Assembly: GCA_019351995.1 (NCBI GenBank)
Contig: JABBOD010000002.1
Location: 1 to 64,000 of the forward strand
Length of the DNA: 64,000 nt
Reading direction: 5' to 3'
From: Acidobacteriota bacterium
Lineage (GTDB): Bacteria > Actinomycetota > Actinomycetes > Actinomycetales > Microbacteriaceae
In this document: positions 39,010 through 48,749 of the stretch, piece after piece
Numbering within the stretch: position 1 is the stretch's first letter
How the letters are laid out: every line of letters begins with the position of its first letter
Notes under the pieces: generated by a model
What the model was told of the DNA's origin: nothing
Database searches by the model: none
The model's input: the letters and a program-made list of their open reading frames with translations, nothing else
Translations under genes and position numbers: made by a program

Positions 39010-40884
39010 TCAGATCGCCGACGCCGCCAGCTGCTCGGCGAAGAGCCGCGCGTAGACGCCGTCATTCGCCAGGAGCTCGGCGTGCGTTCCGCGCTCGACG
39101 ACCCGGCCGGACTCGATGACGAAGATCACGTCGGCGGCAACGACCGTCGAGAGCCGGTGCGCGATCGCGATCGTGGTGCGGCCCTGCGCGGCCTGGTCGA
39201 TCGCTCGCTGCACGATGCGCTCCGAGACCGTGTCGAGGGCGCTGGTCGCCTCATCCAGAATCAGCACGGCCGGATCCTTGAGCAGCACTCGCGCAATCGC
39301 GACGCGCTGCTTCTCCCCGCCGCTGAGTCGGTAGCCCCGTTCTCCGACGATCGTGTCGTAGGCATCCGGGAAGGAGACGATCGTGTCGTGGATGTTGGCC
39401 GCCTTCGCCGCCGCGATCAGTTCATCGTCACTCGCGTCTGGCTTCGCGTAGCGAAGGTTCTCGGCAATCGTCGCGTGGAAGAGGTAGGTCTCTTGGCTCA
39501 CGATGCCGATGGCGCCGATCAGCGACTCCTGCCGCAGTTCGCGCACGTCATCGCCGGCGAAGCGGATGACGCCGCCGCTGACGTCGTACATCCGAGGGAC
39601 CAGGTACGAGACCGTCGTCTTGCCCGCTCCCGATGGCCCCACGAATGCCGCGTACTGGCCGGGCTGGATGTCGAAGCTGATGTCCTTGAGGGTGGCGGGT
39701 GAGTCGGGCGTGGTGTCCGGGTACCGGAAGACGACATCATCGAACTGCACTCGGCCGAGCTTGCTCGCATTGACCGGTTTGGCGTCGGGGGCATCGGTGA
39801 TGCTCGGGCGAAGATCGAGGTACTCGAAAATGCGGGCAAAGAGAGCCTGCGAGGTCTGCAGGTCGAGGGCGATGCGCAGCAAGCCCATCAGCGGGAACAG
39901 CAGCCGCGCCTGCACGGTGGTGAAGGCGACGATCGTTCCCGCGGTGACCGTCACATTGTGGGTGATCAGCCAGGCCGCGACGAGGTAGATGACCGCGGGA
40001 ATGATGGAGAGGAAGACGCTCACGATCGCGAAGAACCACTGCCCGCTCATCTGCTGCTGCACCTGCAGGCGGATCTGGTTCTTGTTCTCGTTGGAGTAGC
40101 GTCCGATCTCGGCCTGCTGCTGGTTGAAGCTCTTCGCCAGAAGGATGCCCGAGACACTCAGCGTCTCCTGCGTGATCGCCGTCATCTCCGACAGAGACTC
40201 CTGGGTCTTCGTCGCGATGCGCGCCCGCACCTGGCCGACCCGGCGCTGCGCGATGACAAGCACCGGCAGCAGGATGACCGCGACGATCGTCATCTGCCAG
40301 CTCAGCACGAGCATGGCCACGAAGGCGGCGATGACGGTCACCGTGTTGCCGACGACACTCGAGATGGTGTTGCTGAGCACGTCGGCGACACCGCCGACAT
40401 CGTTCTGCAACCGCGATTGGATGACGCCGGTCTTGGTGCGGGTGAAGAACCCGAGCTCCATGGCCTGCAGGTGCGAGAAGAGTCGGATGCGCAGCGCACC
40501 CATCACCGAGTTGCCGACCCGCGCGGTCAGGTAGGTCTGCCCGACGCCGATCCCCGCCGACGCCAGCCAGAGCAGCACCATCGTGCCGACCAAGCCGAGG
40601 AGGACGGGCACATTGGGCCCACCGGGCGGGAAGAGCCCACGGTCGAAGGCCTGCTTCGTCAAGAGCGGCGGGATGACGCTCAGGCCGGCACTGATCAGCA
40701 CCAGCACGATCGTGACGATCAGCTGCGGGCGATAGGGAGCGAACAGTTCGCCGATCCGGCGGAGAAGGTTCGGGATCTTCGGAGCCCCCGCGTTCTTGGC
40801 CCGCTGCGCCGCGGCATCCCCGTTGCTGATGCGAGAGCCACCGTGCGGGCCTCCTCTGCCGCCACCGCCACCGCGCATGCTCAT
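39010..40884 (-). CDS. ABC exporter half-transporter (TMD-NBD), probable homodimer
   Basis: This 624-residue protein has a Gly/Arg-rich N-terminus, six membrane helices (about 50-330) and a C-terminal nucleotide-binding domain with Walker A GPSGAGKTT, signature LSGGEKQR and Walker B LILDEATSALD, all canonical. It belongs to the MsbA/multidrug exporter type; substrate unknown. ATG 40882-40884 follows a TAGGCT -10 box (40891-40896) by 6 nt, so it has its own leaderless transcript, separate from the upstream exporter pair. No partner half is adjacent, hence the homodimer inference. Confidence 0.9.
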   Translation of the reverse strand: MSMRGGGGGRGGPHGGSRISNGDAAAQRAKNAGAPKIPNLLRRIGELFAPYRPQLIVTIVLVLISAGLSVIPPLLTKQAFDRGLFPPGGPNVPVLLGLVGTMVLLWLASAGIGVGQTYLTARVGNSVMGALRIRLFSHLQAMELGFFTRTKTGVIQSRLQNDVGGVADVLSNTISSVVGNTVTVIAAFVAMLVLSWQMTIVAVILLPVLVIAQRRVGQVRARIATKTQESLSEMTAITQETLSVSGILLAKSFNQQQAEIGRYSNENKNQIRLQVQQQMSGQWFFAIVSVFLSIIPAVIYLVAAWLITHNVTVTAGTIVAFTTVQARLLFPLMGLLRIALDLQTSQALFARIFEYLDLRPSITDAPDAKPVNASKLGRVQFDDVVFRYPDTTPDSPATLKDISFDIQPGQYAAFVGPSGAGKTTVSYLVPRMYDVSGGVIRFAGDDVRELRQESLIGAIGIVSQETYLFHATIAENLRYAKPDASDDELIAAAKAANIHDTIVSFPDAYDTIVGERGYRLSGGEKQRVAIARVLLKDPAVLILDEATSALDTVSERIVQRAIDQAAQGRTTIAIAHRLSTVVAADVIFVIESGRVVERGTHAELLANDGVYARLFAEQLAASAI

Positions 40885-40958
40885 CTGCCGAGCCTAACCT
40901 CGCACGCCGTCACGCGCCGGGGCCGGGCGACCGGGAGAGGCGGTGGTGCACCATCGAC

Positions 40959-42767
40959 TCACACCAGGCTCTCCCGCCAGGCGGCGTGCAGCTTCGCGAA
41001 GCGGCCGGTGCCGGCGATGAGGTCTGCGGGGGCGCCGTCCTCCACGATGCAGCCGTGCTCCATCACCAGCACGCGATCGGCGATCGCCACGGTCGAGAGG
41101 CGGTGCGCGATGATGACCGCCGTGCGGTCCGCGAGCAGAGTCGTCAGGCCCTCCTGCACGAGCCGTTCGCTGGGGATATCGAGCGAGGCGGTCGCCTCAT
41201 CCAGAATCAGCACGGCCGGATCGGCCAGGAAGGCCCGCGCGAAGGAGAGCAGCTGCCGCTGCCCCGCCGACACCCGACCGCCGCGTTTGTTGACGTCCGT
41301 GTCGTAGCCGTCGGGAAGCGCCCGGATGAACGGATCGGCACCGACGGCGCGGGCAGCTCGCTGGATCTCCTCGAAGCTCGCGTCCGGCTTGCCCAGCGCG
41401 ATGTTCTCGGCCACCGAGCCGCTGAACAGATAGGCCTCCTGTGTGACCATCACGATGGCGCGACGCAGATCCTTGGGGTGAAGGCTTCGCAGGTCGATGC
41501 CGTCGAGGGTCACCGATCCCGCCGTCGGGTCGTAGAAGCGCGCCATCAGTTTCGCCAGGGTCGACTTGCCGGCTCCCGTCGATCCGACCAGAGCAATGGT
41601 CTGCCCGGCCGGGATGTGCAGCCCGAAATCGGGCAGGATCACACGCCCGGGCTGGTACTCGAACCGCACGTCCGTGAAGTCGACGGCGCCGTTCGACTGC
41701 CAGAGGTCGACGGGGTGCGTCGGGTCGACGACCCCCGGCTCCTCCTCGAGAACGCCCGAGATCTTCTCCAACGCGGCAGCTGCCGACTGATAGGAGTTGT
41801 AGAACTGCGCCATCTCCTCCATCGGGTCGAAGAAGCGTCGCGTGTAGAGCACGACCGCGAGCAGCGCGCCGATCTCGAGTCCGCCGCTGACCACACGGAA
41901 CCCGCCCACCAGCAGCACGGCCGCCACCGTCACGTTGCCGATCAGGATCAGGCCGGGATCGAAGATCCCGAACAAGCGGATCGCCTGGGCATTCGCATCG
42001 CGGTAGCCCTCGACGATGTCGCCGAACTCCTTCGCGTTGCGTGCCTCTTTGCGGAATGCCTTCACCGCCCGGATGCCCGTCATCGTCTCGACGAACTGCA
42101 CGATCAGCCGGGCCGAGAACACCCGGGTCGCGCGGAATCTGGTCTGCGAGCGCTTCTGGAACCACCGCGTCAGGAAGACGAGAGGGATCAGCGCGAATGC
42201 CAGGACGAGGGCACTCCACGGGTCGAGCAGCACCAGGGCGACCGCGATGAAGCCCATGTAGAGGATGCCGCGCACCAGCCCGGTGATGCCCTCGTCGAGC
42301 AGCTCCCGAACCGACTCGAGATCGCTGGTCTGGCGGGCAATCAGTCGGCCGGAGGTGTAGCTCTCGTGGAACTCCAGGCTGAGCCGCTGCGAGTGGCGGA
42401 ACACACGCTTGCGCAGATCGATGAGCACCGCCTGCGAGATGCGCGCAGAGAGCACGGTGAAGTGCGAGATGAGCACGGCACCGAAGATTCCCGCGATCAG
42501 GTATGCCGACACGATCAGCAGGATCGGCATCCCATCGTGCTGTTTCATCAGGGCAGGCAGACCCTGGTCGATGCCGAGAGCGATGAGTGTCGGACCGGCG
42601 ACCTGCAGCGCTGTGCTGATGACGATGACCCCGACGGCGTAGGCGACACGACCGCGCAGGGGTCGCAGCAGCGAGCCGAGCAGCCGTAGTGAGCGGTCCC
42701 GGATGCTGCGGCTCTCCTCGCGCGTGTACTCACTGCGCTCCTCGCCCTCGACCCCTGTCACCGTCAT
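40959..42767 (-). CDS. ABC exporter subunit B of a heterodimer (canonical Walker B, degenerate signature)
   Basis: This 602-residue TMD-NBD protein has Walker [10 protein letters not shown], Walker [12 protein letters not shown] with the catalytic glutamate, and the H-loop IIAHRLSTV. Its signature motif reads VSAGQRQL in place of LSGGQ. In heterodimeric exporters the degenerate site pairs one partner's weak Walker B with the other's weak signature; its upstream neighbour has exactly the matching defect. ATG 42765-42767 overlaps that neighbour's stop by 4 bp, ensuring equal synthesis. Confidence 0.92.
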   Translation of the reverse strand: MTVTGVEGEERSEYTREESRSIRDRSLRLLGSLLRPLRGRVAYAVGVIVISTALQVAGPTLIALGIDQGLPALMKQHDGMPILLIVSAYLIAGIFGAVLISHFTVLSARISQAVLIDLRKRVFRHSQRLSLEFHESYTSGRLIARQTSDLESVRELLDEGITGLVRGILYMGFIAVALVLLDPWSALVLAFALIPLVFLTRWFQKRSQTRFRATRVFSARLIVQFVETMTGIRAVKAFRKEARNAKEFGDIVEGYRDANAQAIRLFGIFDPGLILIGNVTVAAVLLVGGFRVVSGGLEIGALLAVVLYTRRFFDPMEEMAQFYNSYQSAAAALEKISGVLEEEPGVVDPTHPVDLWQSNGAVDFTDVRFEYQPGRVILPDFGLHIPAGQTIALVGSTGAGKSTLAKLMARFYDPTAGSVTLDGIDLRSLHPKDLRRAIVMVTQEAYLFSGSVAENIALGKPDASFEEIQRAARAVGADPFIRALPDGYDTDVNKRGGRVSAGQRQLLSFARAFLADPAVLILDEATASLDIPSERLVQEGLTTLLADRTAVIIAHRLSTVAIADRVLVMEHGCIVEDGAPADLIAGTGRFAKLHAAWRESLV

Positions 42768-44596
42768 GCGTTCACCCGGATCTCGTTCTTGTCGTCGTCC
42801 AGCGAGGAGATGACGTAGCGGTAGTGGTCGTTGCTGGCGAGCAGCTCGGAGTGTCGCCCGACGGCCGTCACCCGGCCGTTCTCCAGCAGGGCGACGCGGT
42901 CGGCCAGCGTCACCGTCGACGGTCGATGGGCCACGATCAGTGCCGTCGTCGTCGCCAGCACGCGGCGCAGCCCGGCCTCGACCCGGGCCTCGGTGTCCAC
43001 GTCGAGCGCCGACAGCGGGTCATCGAGCACCAGCACCGCGGGCCGTGCGGCGATCGCGCGAGCCAACGCGAGCCGCTGCCTCTGCCCGCCCGAGAGGCTG
43101 AGCCCCTCCTCGCCGACCCGCGTCTCGGCACCGTCCGGCAGCTCGGCGACGAAGTCGGCCTGCGCGATCTCGAGCGCCTCGCGCAGGACCTCGTCGGCCT
43201 CGGTTCCGCCGCCCGCCAGCTCGGGACGGCCGAGCAGCACGTTGTCACGCACCGATGCCGAGAACAGCGTCGCGTCTTCGAACGCCATCGCGATGTGCCG
43301 GCGCAGGTCCTGACGAGTCAGGTCACGGATGTCGACCCCGTCGAGTCGGATGGCCCCGCCGGTCACGTCGTAAAGTCGCGTGACGAGCGCCGTCAACGTC
43401 GTCTTGCCGGACCCGGTCAGACCGACGAGCGCCATGGTCTCGCCCGGCTCCAGTTCGAGGTCGACACCGTCGAGCAGGTCAGGGTACTGTGCGGGCGAAT
43501 CCTGGTACCGGAAGTGCACGTCGGCGAAGATCAGCCGCCCACGAGGATCCGCGATCGTGACCGGGCTCTCAGGATCCTGGATGCCGTCGGGCTCATCGAA
43601 CACCTCGAAGAGTCGATCGACGGCGGTGCGAGCGTCGAAGGTCATCGACAGGAGGAAGCCGATCGACTCGATCGGGAAGCGCAGCACCGTGGCCGTGGCG
43701 AAGAACGCGAACAACTGGCCGACGGTCAGCGATCCGCTGGAGGCCAGCCAGACGCCCGCCAGCAGACACAGCGCGAACGCGACATCCGGGACCAGCAGGA
43801 GCCAGAGCCAGATTCCGGCGACCGCCTGCGCTTTCTCGATCTCGGTGCCGCGCAGTTCCTCGGCTTGCCGGGTGAACTTGTCGAGCGAGTAGCGACCGCG
43901 ACCGAAGGCCTTCAGCACGCGGATGCCGTGCACGGACTCCTCGACGGCCGTCGCCAGATCGCCCTGCTGGTCTTGCGAGCGGCGCGCCACGAGGGAATAG
44001 CGCTGCTCGAACACGTAGCCGTAGATCCAGAGCGGCACCGAGCACACCAGGAAGATCAGGCCGAGCACCCAACTCCAGAAGAAGAGCACCACGAAGCCGA
44101 CCGCGATCGTGACGATGTTCACGATCAGCAGCACGACACCGAACGACAGCCAGCGACGGACCAGGTTGAGGTCGCTCATCGCGCGCGACAGCAGCTGACC
44201 GCTCTGCCAGCGATCGTGGAACGACACCGGCAGGTCTTGCAGCTTGGCGTAGAAGGAGTTGCGCATCGCCGCCTCGACCTGTGTGCCGGGGGTCAGCACG
44301 AGGAAGCGCCTGGCCGCGATCAGGCAGGCCTCGAGCACCCCGAGCACGAGCACCAGGATCGCGGCGGGCCAGATCTGAGCGCCGTCACGGGTCGACAGTG
44401 GACCGTCGACGAGATTCTGCAGAATCAGCGGAATGGCGAGCGAGACGAGCCCCGCGAGGAGCGCCACCACCATGCCGAGGATGATCCGCGACAGGGCGGG
44501 ACGCACCCACGGCATGAGGCGCAGAAGGGTACGAAGAGTTCCCGCGCCGTGCGCGTCGGACGCGGTGGCGGGGGTTTCCGTTGGCGTGTTTGGCAT
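42764..44596 (-). CDS. ABC exporter subunit A of a heterodimer (degenerate Walker B)
   Basis: This 610-residue TMD-NBD protein has Walker [10 protein letters not shown], a canonical signature [14 protein letters not shown] and H-loop VAHRPSTV, but its Walker B ends [12 protein letters not shown], with Asp where the catalytic Glu is expected. This is the mark of the non-hydrolysing site in heterodimeric exporters such as BmrCD and TM287/288. The start ATG 44594-44596 has a GGAAGAG SD that lies inside a small hairpin (44597-44611), and a 28-codon ORF precedes it, so translation may be controlled. The longer open frame upstream overlaps that ORF and is rejected. Confidence 0.92.
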   Translation of the reverse strand: MPNTPTETPATASDAHGAGTLRTLLRLMPWVRPALSRIILGMVVALLAGLVSLAIPLILQNLVDGPLSTRDGAQIWPAAILVLVLGVLEACLIAARRFLVLTPGTQVEAAMRNSFYAKLQDLPVSFHDRWQSGQLLSRAMSDLNLVRRWLSFGVVLLIVNIVTIAVGFVVLFFWSWVLGLIFLVCSVPLWIYGYVFEQRYSLVARRSQDQQGDLATAVEESVHGIRVLKAFGRGRYSLDKFTRQAEELRGTEIEKAQAVAGIWLWLLLVPDVAFALCLLAGVWLASSGSLTVGQLFAFFATATVLRFPIESIGFLLSMTFDARTAVDRLFEVFDEPDGIQDPESPVTIADPRGRLIFADVHFRYQDSPAQYPDLLDGVDLELEPGETMALVGLTGSGKTTLTALVTRLYDVTGGAIRLDGVDIRDLTRQDLRRHIAMAFEDATLFSASVRDNVLLGRPELAGGGTEADEVLREALEIAQADFVAELPDGAETRVGEEGLSLSGGQRQRLALARAIAARPAVLVLDDPLSALDVDTEARVEAGLRRVLATTTALIVAHRPSTVTLADRVALLENGRVTAVGRHSELLASNDHYRYVISSLDDDKNEIRVNA

Positions 44597-44611
44597 GACT
44601 CTTCCGGAGTC
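44597..44611 (-). promoter_or_regulatory. SD-sequestering hairpin at the ABC exporter start
   Basis: On the minus strand GACTC-CGGAA-GAGTC folds as a 5-bp stem directly before the start codon of exporter subunit A. The SD GGAAGAG lies in its loop and 3' arm. A second GACTC (complement of 44694-44698), shortly after the upstream ORF stop, could pair with the same GAGTC, giving alternative folds. Confidence 0.45.
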
Positions 44612-44718
44612 GAGCGGACGCGCGCAAAGGCGCGAACCGGGTGGCGGGGTGGTGCGGTGGATGCTGCGGCCGGGGTGCGATCCGACGGCCGCCGAGTCAG
44701 CGGGCGGTGCGTCGACCG

Positions 44719-44805
44719 CTACGGTCGCGCAGCCCGGGAGCGGGCGGCGAACGCAATGACGCCGAAGAGCGGTGTGGCGATCCGCGTCGTTCCGTACGTC
44801 TTCAT
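44719..44805 (-). CDS. 28-codon upstream ORF, candidate leader peptide of the ABC exporter operon
   Basis: ATG 44803-44805 opens a 28-codon frame beginning [15 protein letters not shown] and ending RSRAARP before TAG (44719-44721). A strong GAGGAG SD ends 5 nt before the ATG, better than that of most genes here. It lies on the exporter strand, between a promoter (44866-44895) and the exporter start 122 nt further on. Translated leader peptides control heterodimeric exporters elsewhere (BmrB before bmrCD), so a regulatory role is plausible. A free small protein or chance ORF cannot be excluded. No family is recognised. Confidence 0.6.
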   Translation of the reverse strand: MKTYGTTRIATPLFGVIAFAARSRAARP

Positions 44806-44865
44806 GGCGCCTCCTCGGGCTGTCGATCACTCGAAATGCCGACGGCGAGCACCGCGCAGCCCTCC

Positions 44866-44895
44866 AGACTAGGCCCAGCTCGTTGTGGGGGGCAA
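44866..44895 (-). promoter_or_regulatory. Promoter for the leader ORF / ABC exporter operon
   Basis: On the minus strand a -35 box TTGCCC (44890-44895), an 18-bp spacer and a -10 box TAGTCT (44866-44871) are visible. Transcription would start near 44859, about 54 nt before the leader ORF. It is the only promoter-like signal in the 337-bp gap between purH and the exporter genes. Confidence 0.55.
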
Positions 44896-44933
44896 GTACC
44901 TTCTCAGAAGCGGCGACGCACCGCGAAACCCCG

Positions 44934-46520
44934 TCAGTGGAAGAAGTGCCGCTCCCCCGTGAAGTACATCGTGACGCCGAGCTCGTTCGCCGCCGCGATG
45001 ACGTCCTCGTCGCGGATCGACCCGCCGGGCTGGACGATCGCGGTGACCCCCGCCTCCATCAGGATGCGCGCACCGTCGTCGAACGGGAAGAAGGCATCCG
45101 ACGCCGCAACACTGCCCGCCGCCCGCTCGCCGGCTCGCTCGACCGCGAGCTTGCAGGAGTCGACCCGGTTGACCTGACCCATTCCGACGCCGACGGAGGC
45201 GCCGTTCGTGGCCAACAGGATCGCGTTCGACTTCACGGCGCGGCAGGCGACCCACGCGAAGTGCAGATCGGCGAGGGTTGCGGCATCGGCCGGCTCCCCG
45301 GCGACGAGCTTCCACTGCAGGGCGGGTTCGAAGTGCGTGTCGGCTTCCTGGGCGAGGATGCCTCCCGAGATCTGCCGGAGCTCGAAGTCACCGCGCGCAT
45401 AGTCGGCGGGCAACTCGAGCAGACGCAGATTCTTCTTGGCCTGCAGGATGGCGAGCGCCTCCGGCTCGAACCCGGGAGCGATGACGACCTCGGTGAAGAT
45501 CGGCGCGATCGATTCGGCGGCCTCTTTCGTGATCGGGCGGTTGGCGGCGATCACGCCGCCGAAGGCCGACATGGGATCGCAGGCGTGCGCCTTCGCGTGC
45601 GCCTCGGCGATCGTGTCGGCCGTCGCGATCCCGCACGGGTTGGCGTGCTTGATGACCGCAACGGTCGGGGTGTGGTGGTCGTATGCGGCCCGGAGCGCGG
45701 CGTCCGCGTCGACGTAGTTGTTGTACGACATCTCCTTGCCGCCGAGCTGGGTCGCCTGGGCGATGCCCGCCGCGCCGGGCGTGCGGTAGAGCGCGGCTCG
45801 CTGATGAGAGTTCTCGCCGTAGCGGAGCACCTCGCCGCGGTCCCAGCTGGCACCGAGCCAGCCCGGGAAGCCAGAGCCCCCGTCGTCGGGCGCGAGCACC
45901 GCGCCGAGCCAGGATGCGACGGCCTCGTCGTAGCGCGCGGTGTGGCGGAACGCCTGGAGCGCAAGCTCGCGGCGGTGCAGAAGAGTGGTGCCGCCGGCGG
46001 CCAGCGCGTCGATGATGTCCGCGTACCCGGCCGGGCTGGTCACCACCGCGACGTTGGCGTGGTTCTTCGCGGCCGCGCGCACCATGGCCGGGCCGCCGAT
46101 GTCGATCTGCTCGACCACGGCATCCGGTTCCGCCCCCGACGCGACCGTCTCGGCGAAGGGGTAGAGGTTGCTGACCAACAGTTCGAAGGGCTCGATGCCC
46201 TGGGCTGCGAGTTCGTTCTCGTGCGACTCGAGGCGCAGGTCAGCCAGCAGCCCGGAATGGACGAGCGGATGCAGCGTCCGCACGCGCCCGTCCAGCGACT
46301 CGGGGTAGCCGGTCAGCTCGCCGACCTGGACGACCGGGTATCCGGCGGCGGCGATCGTGGCGGCCGTCGAGCCGGTCGAGACGATCTCGACGCCGGCGGT
46401 GGTCAACGCCGCCGCAAGCTCGACGAGCCCGGACTTGTCACTGACCGAGACGAGCGCGCGGCGGATGGGGACGAGATCGCGGGGCCGGTAGGCGGCGGGA
46501 TCGATGGTGGGACCGGACAT
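44934..46520 (-). CDS. purH: Bifunctional AICAR transformylase / IMP cyclohydrolase
   Basis: This 528-residue enzyme performs the last two steps of IMP synthesis. The N-terminal IMP cyclohydrolase domain (about 18-150) shows [15 protein letters not shown] and the [10 protein letters not shown] motif; the C-terminal transformylase domain has [32 protein letters not shown] and the ending [14 protein letters not shown]. Start ATG 46518-46520 has AGAAGGAG about 6 nt upstream. Expression is probably controlled by the ZTP riboswitch located 48-122 nt upstream, which senses the enzyme's own substrate family. Confidence 0.97.
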   Translation of the reverse strand: MSGPTIDPAAYRPRDLVPIRRALVSVSDKSGLVELAAALTTAGVEIVSTGSTAATIAAAGYPVVQVGELTGYPESLDGRVRTLHPLVHSGLLADLRLESHENELAAQGIEPFELLVSNLYPFAETVASGAEPDAVVEQIDIGGPAMVRAAAKNHANVAVVTSPAGYADIIDALAAGGTTLLHRRELALQAFRHTARYDEAVASWLGAVLAPDDGGSGFPGWLGASWDRGEVLRYGENSHQRAALYRTPGAAGIAQATQLGGKEMSYNNYVDADAALRAAYDHHTPTVAVIKHANPCGIATADTIAEAHAKAHACDPMSAFGGVIAANRPITKEAAESIAPIFTEVVIAPGFEPEALAILQAKKNLRLLELPADYARGDFELRQISGGILAQEADTHFEPALQWKLVAGEPADAATLADLHFAWVACRAVKSNAILLATNGASVGVGMGQVNRVDSCKLAVERAGERAAGSVAASDAFFPFDDGARILMEAGVTAIVQPGGSIRDEDVIAAANELGVTMYFTGERHFFH

Positions 46521-46540
46521 GAACGGCTCCTTCTGGGTAC

Positions 46541-46566
46541 AACCGGACGGATGAGAGAGTCCGGTT
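46541..46566 (-). promoter_or_regulatory. Expression-platform hairpin of the ZTP riboswitch
   Basis: On the minus strand AACCGGAC (46559-46566) and GTCCGGTT (46541-46548) form a perfect 8-bp stem with a 10-nt loop, between the aptamer and the purH SD. There is no T-tract, so control may be at translation or by a factor-assisted terminator. Confidence 0.6.
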
Positions 46567-46567
46567 C

Positions 46568-46642
46568 AGCCCAGGCGAACGGCCGAAACAGTGTGGATGA
46601 TCGCTCCCCGATGGTCACCCATCCGAACGCCAGTCGCGACGG
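46568..46642 (-). ncRNA. ZTP (pfl motif) riboswitch controlling purH
   Basis: Read on the minus strand the region contains the conserved pfl blocks in order: GCGACTGGCG, then GGATGGGTGACCATCGGGG with AGCG following, and at the 3' end CGCCTGGGC. GGCG and CGCC form the enclosing helix. ZTP/ZMP accumulates when 10-formyl-THF is short, and this aptamer class commonly sits before purH. A TAAACT -10 box (complement of 46647-46652) places the transcription start right at the 5' edge of the aptamer. Exact ends are approximate. Confidence 0.92.
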
Positions 46643-46680
46643 CACAAGTTTACCCGCCCGAGCTGCGCGAGCGACACCCC

Positions 46681-46719
46681 GTCCGCACTCCGCGTCCGGA
46701 CTCCGCGTCCGCACTCCGC
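46681..46719. repeat. Three tandem copies of a 13-bp unit
   Basis: GTCCGCACTCCGC is repeated three times head to tail, the middle copy differing by one base (GTCCGGACTCCGC). It lies in the 369-bp gap between purN and purH, upstream of the purH promoter. It looks like a small simple-sequence expansion. Confidence 0.8.
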
Positions 46720-46731
46720 GCGCACCCGTCG

Positions 46732-46818
46732 CCCCCAAATCAAGGCTCGCGGACGGATCGCGCGGTCCCATTGCTGCCGCTGCGGCATCCGGCAGCCCTG
46801 CCAGCCTTGATTTGGGGG
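46732..46818. repeat. Dispersed inverted-repeat element, copy 2
   Basis: Perfect 16-bp arms CCCCCAAATCAAGGCT (46732-46747) and AGCCTTGATTTGGGGG (46803-46818) enclose 55 bp. It is intergenic, between the purN stop and the purH control region. The arms match copy 1 (35782-35862), and CCGGCAGCCCT occurs inside both, in opposite orientation, with GCGAACGGG on the right flank of both. Confidence 0.85.
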
Positions 46819-46889
46819 AAGCGAACGGGGAAAGGGAACGCCGAACGCCGGACGCGAGTGCCGGGCGCCGAGGCCGCGCGCGCGGATCC

Positions 46890-47474
46890 CTAGGGTCGAG
46901 ACAGGTCGATGCGGCCGTTCGCGACGTCGAGGACGACATCCACCAGCAGCCGCCGCTCGACCAGTTTGATCCGATCGTGCAGCGTGCCCTCGGTGTCATC
47001 CGGGCGCACCTCGATGCGTTCCTGGGCGAGGATCGGACCACTGTCGACGCCGCCGTCGACGACGATCACGCTCGCACCGGTCTGGGAGACGCCGGCGGCG
47101 AGAGCATCCCGCACCGCGTGAGCTCCCGGAAACTCGGGCAGGTACGCCGGGTGGGTATTGATCAAGGCGGAGCCGAACGCCGCCAGCACGCGCGGCGGCA
47201 GCAGACGCATGAAGCCGGAGAGCACGACCAGATCGGCATCCCACTGTCTGAGTTGGTCGACCAGTTCGTCGCCCCAGGCCTCCCGAGTCTCGAAGGCGTT
47301 GAACGGGACCACGAAGCTCGGGATGCCGTACTCCTCGGCGTGCGCGAGACCGTCAGCGTCGCGGTCGGCTCCGATCGCGACCACTCGGGCCGGGAACTCG
47401 ACGTCTTCGCACGCGTCGAGAAGAGCGCGCAGATTGGATCCGCCGCCCGAGATCATCACGACCAGTCGGAGCAC
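46890..47474 (-). CDS. purN: Phosphoribosylglycinamide formyltransferase 1
   Basis: This 194-residue enzyme transfers a formyl group from 10-formyl-THF to GAR in purine synthesis. It shows [17 protein letters not shown] (phosphoribosyl binding), the catalytic segment [17 protein letters not shown] with the conserved Asn and His, and [13 protein letters not shown] with the catalytic Asp. Start GTG 47472-47474 follows a TAGGCT -10 box (47481-47486) by 6 nt. It lies 9 bp downstream of the DUF6350 gene, so it may also be read from that transcript. Confidence 0.96.
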   Translation of the reverse strand: MLRLVVMISGGGSNLRALLDACEDVEFPARVVAIGADRDADGLAHAEEYGIPSFVVPFNAFETREAWGDELVDQLRQWDADLVVLSGFMRLLPPRVLAAFGSALINTHPAYLPEFPGAHAVRDALAAGVSQTGASVIVVDGGVDSGPILAQERIEVRPDDTEGTLHDRIKLVERRLLVDVVLDVANGRIDLSRP

Positions 47475-47483
47475 GGGTCGAGC

Positions 47484-48749
47484 CTATCTTCCGCCAGCCC
47501 GCGAGCTTTCGTCGGCCCGCGAGCTCGGTCTCCGACCGGATGCCGCCAGGCCAATCCCGATCGCCGCCGCAAACTCGATCGCGGCGACGAGACCGACGGC
47601 CAGCGCGTCGGGACCGACCTGCTGGAAACGACCGGGACCGGCGGCCCCGCTCGACACCGCCGAGAGCAAGCCCATCAGGAGGCCGCCGAACACACCGCCC
47701 CCCACCGCGGTGACAACGAGCATCAGTCCGTGCGGGGTGTCGCTGTGCTCCGCACCTCGGTCGAGGGCCCGCACGACGATCGGCCGTGTCGCCACGCCCG
47801 CGAAGAAGCCGGCGATCACCGGCACGAGGAGTCCCGCAAAGCCGAACGCCAGGTCACCCGTTGGGAGCGCCCCGAGCACGGGAATCGTCGGGATCGGCCC
47901 CAGTGCTGTTCCGAGCGGCGAAACGTGTGACCCCGCTCCGATCGCGAAGCCCGGACCGATGAACCATGACGCCGCCCAGATCACCAGGTTCGGCAAGAAC
48001 GCGAGTTCGCCGGCCGTCAGCGCGAGGCCGCCGATCACCTGGGTGTGCAGCGCCTCGTAGAGGCGGATGATCTGCGCGTAGTTCACGGCGAGGAGGAGCG
48101 AGACGGCGAGCGCGCTGACCAGCAGGACGAGCGCGGTGGCGGCGGCTCCGGCGCGGAGGGCTCCTCCCATGGCCGCGCGCCAAGGGGGTCGCAGGGTTCC
48201 GGTCCACTCCCTCAGGAGGCCGGCATCGGCATCCGACCCGCGTTCGCGCCCTTCGCGCAGCACGCCGAGAAAGAGTCCGACGGCGAAGACCAGCGTGGGC
48301 AGCAGTGTGCCCTGCCACAGCGAGGGGCGGGCCGCGACATTCAGCGCGGAGAGCGTGACGACGAAGGATGCCGCCGCAAACACCACGAGACAACTCAGCT
48401 CGGCGAGGGCGCGGTGTCCGGTCTCGGCGACGCGCTCCCCCGCCCGCACACCGAGCAGCAGCGTGAGCATCGCGAAGCCGAGAAGCGCGATCGTGATCTT
48501 GACCGGAAGCCCGGCCCCCGCGATCCCGAGCGACGCGGCGGTCGCCGGATCGAGCGTGAAGGTGACGTCGACCCCGTGACCGATGAGCCAGATGTCGGCA
48601 GCACCACGCCAGAAGATCGCCCAATCCGGCGCGAAACCGAACTGCGCCGCCCACAGGATGGTCAGCGGCACCAGGGGAATCGCCACCCCGATCGCCACCA
48701 CGAGCAGCGCCTCGAAGGTCGAGAACAGCAGAGTCAGGCGCCGGGTCAT
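47484..48749 (-). CDS. DUF6350-family membrane protein
   Basis: This 421-residue protein has about eight to ten hydrophobic segments, beginning with LLFSTFEALLVVAIGVAIPLVPLTILW and WRGAADIWLIGHG, and a conserved-looking IGPGFAIGAGSHVSPLGTAL in the centre. Actinobacterial DUF6350 genes commonly precede purN and purH, and the family has been linked to cell division (PerM-like), although nothing here shows function. The start was set at ATG 48747-48749, where a TACAGT -10 box (48757-48762) ends 7 nt upstream; the frame is open further up but into the pta promoter. Confidence 0.85.
   Translation of the reverse strand: MTRRLTLLFSTFEALLVVAIGVAIPLVPLTILWAAQFGFAPDWAIFWRGAADIWLIGHGVDVTFTLDPATAASLGIAGAGLPVKITIALLGFAMLTLLLGVRAGERVAETGHRALAELSCLVVFAAASFVVTLSALNVAARPSLWQGTLLPTLVFAVGLFLGVLREGRERGSDADAGLLREWTGTLRPPWRAAMGGALRAGAAATALVLLVSALAVSLLLAVNYAQIIRLYEALHTQVIGGLALTAGELAFLPNLVIWAASWFIGPGFAIGAGSHVSPLGTALGPIPTIPVLGALPTGDLAFGFAGLLVPVIAGFFAGVATRPIVVRALDRGAEHSDTPHGLMLVVTAVGGGVFGGLLMGLLSAVSSGAAGPGRFQQVGPDALAVGLVAAIEFAAAIGIGLAASGRRPSSRADESSRAGGR

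Noticed and set aside
44772-47930. 1052-codon plus-strand open frame
   Set aside because: It lies antisense across purH and purN and across the riboswitch, has low-complexity Arg/Gly/Asp composition and no domain. Long shadow frames are expected in GC-rich codon-biased DNA. The same applies to 37179-39119, 60950-63397, 42689-44872 and 930-2024.
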